The notes beneath the pieces were generated by a model, which was not told the origin of the DNA, searched no databases, and worked only from the letters and a program-made list of their open reading frames with translations. The position numbers were made by a program, and so were the translations under genes. Of a stretch of 6,631 bases of DNA, positions 6,551 through 6,631 are shown in pieces; the first letter of the stretch is position 1; every line of letters starts with the position of its first letter. Source of the stretch: Spirochaetota bacterium (GTDB taxonomy: Bacteria; Spirochaetota; UBA4802; JAFGJZ01); NCBI GenBank assembly GCA_022704645.1, contig JAKJGA010000091.1, forward strand, positions 1 through 6,631. Reading direction: 5' to 3'.

Positions 6551-6631
6551 ATGAACAAAATTTTCAAGCGAACCGCTTCGATAACACTTTTTACTCTGCT
6601 GTTTGTTTTCGGCTGCGGATCACGCGCCGAA
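6551..6631 (+). CDS. Lipoprotein, N-terminal part only (runs off the window)
   Basis: Twenty-seven codons are visible, in frame to the last base. The ATG has a GGGGGA ribosome binding site 5 nt upstream (6541-6545). The product starts with Asn-Lys and further Lys/Arg residues (MNKIFKR), then a hydrophobic core (ITLFTLLFVFG) and Cys22 in VFGC-GS, a relaxed lipobox of the kind accepted in spirochaetes and some other diderms. The mature protein would begin with the lipidated Cys and be anchored in a membrane. Its function lies beyond the window edge. It is transcribed divergently from the ABM-dehydrogenase operon. Confidence 0.8.
   Translation, partial: MNKIFKRTASITLFTLLFVFGCGSRAE

Noticed and set aside
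1..6631. Search for CRISPR repeats, tRNA or rRNA genes, insertion sequences and phage genes
   Set aside because: No regularly spaced repeats, cloverleaf-like segments, transposase motifs or phage-like products were seen on either strand.

Overview
The window is AT-rich bacterial DNA. It carries six complete genes and the first codons of a seventh, all densely packed and most with strong GGAGG-type ribosome binding sites. Several products have signal peptides, two look like periplasmic-TPR/outer-membrane-barrel proteins, and one edge gene encodes a lipoprotein, so the host is very probably a diderm (Gram-negative-type) bacterium. The relaxed signal and lipobox sequences, and a relative of the FabV/trans-2-enoyl-CoA reductase family, would suit a spirochaete or a similar phylum. 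That taxonomic guess is weak: no rRNA or marker gene is present.

Layout: (1) 94-1197, plus strand, a divergent FabV/Ter-like enoyl-thioester reductase. It ends at a perfect 20-bp hairpin (1222-1265) that can terminate transcription from both sides. (2) 1271-4803, minus strand, a three-gene block read right to left. Two adjacent, paralogous secreted proteins (3382-4803 and 1982-3385) each carry N-terminal TPRs, a charged linker and a probable outer-membrane beta-barrel; they overlap by ATGA. They are followed after about 100 bp by a small exported protein of unknown family (1271-1885). (3) 4890-6367, minus strand, a two-gene operon with another ATGA overlap: an LsrG-like ABM-domain protein and an iron-type alcohol dehydrogenase whose second metal-binding His is replaced by Gln. 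(4) 6368-6550, a divergent intergenic region. (5) 6551 to the edge, plus strand, the start of a lipoprotein gene.

How the genes may work together: the ABM protein and the dehydrogenase are translationally coupled and probably act on successive small carbonyl or phosphosugar-like intermediates. The two TPR-barrel proteins are probably co-produced at the cell envelope, with the small exported protein as a possible partner. The FabV-like gene is a separate unit. I found no CRISPR array, tRNA, rRNA, insertion sequence or phage gene. The most unusual items are the tandem TPR-barrel paralogues, the divergent FabV relative and the His-to-Gln change in the dehydrogenase.
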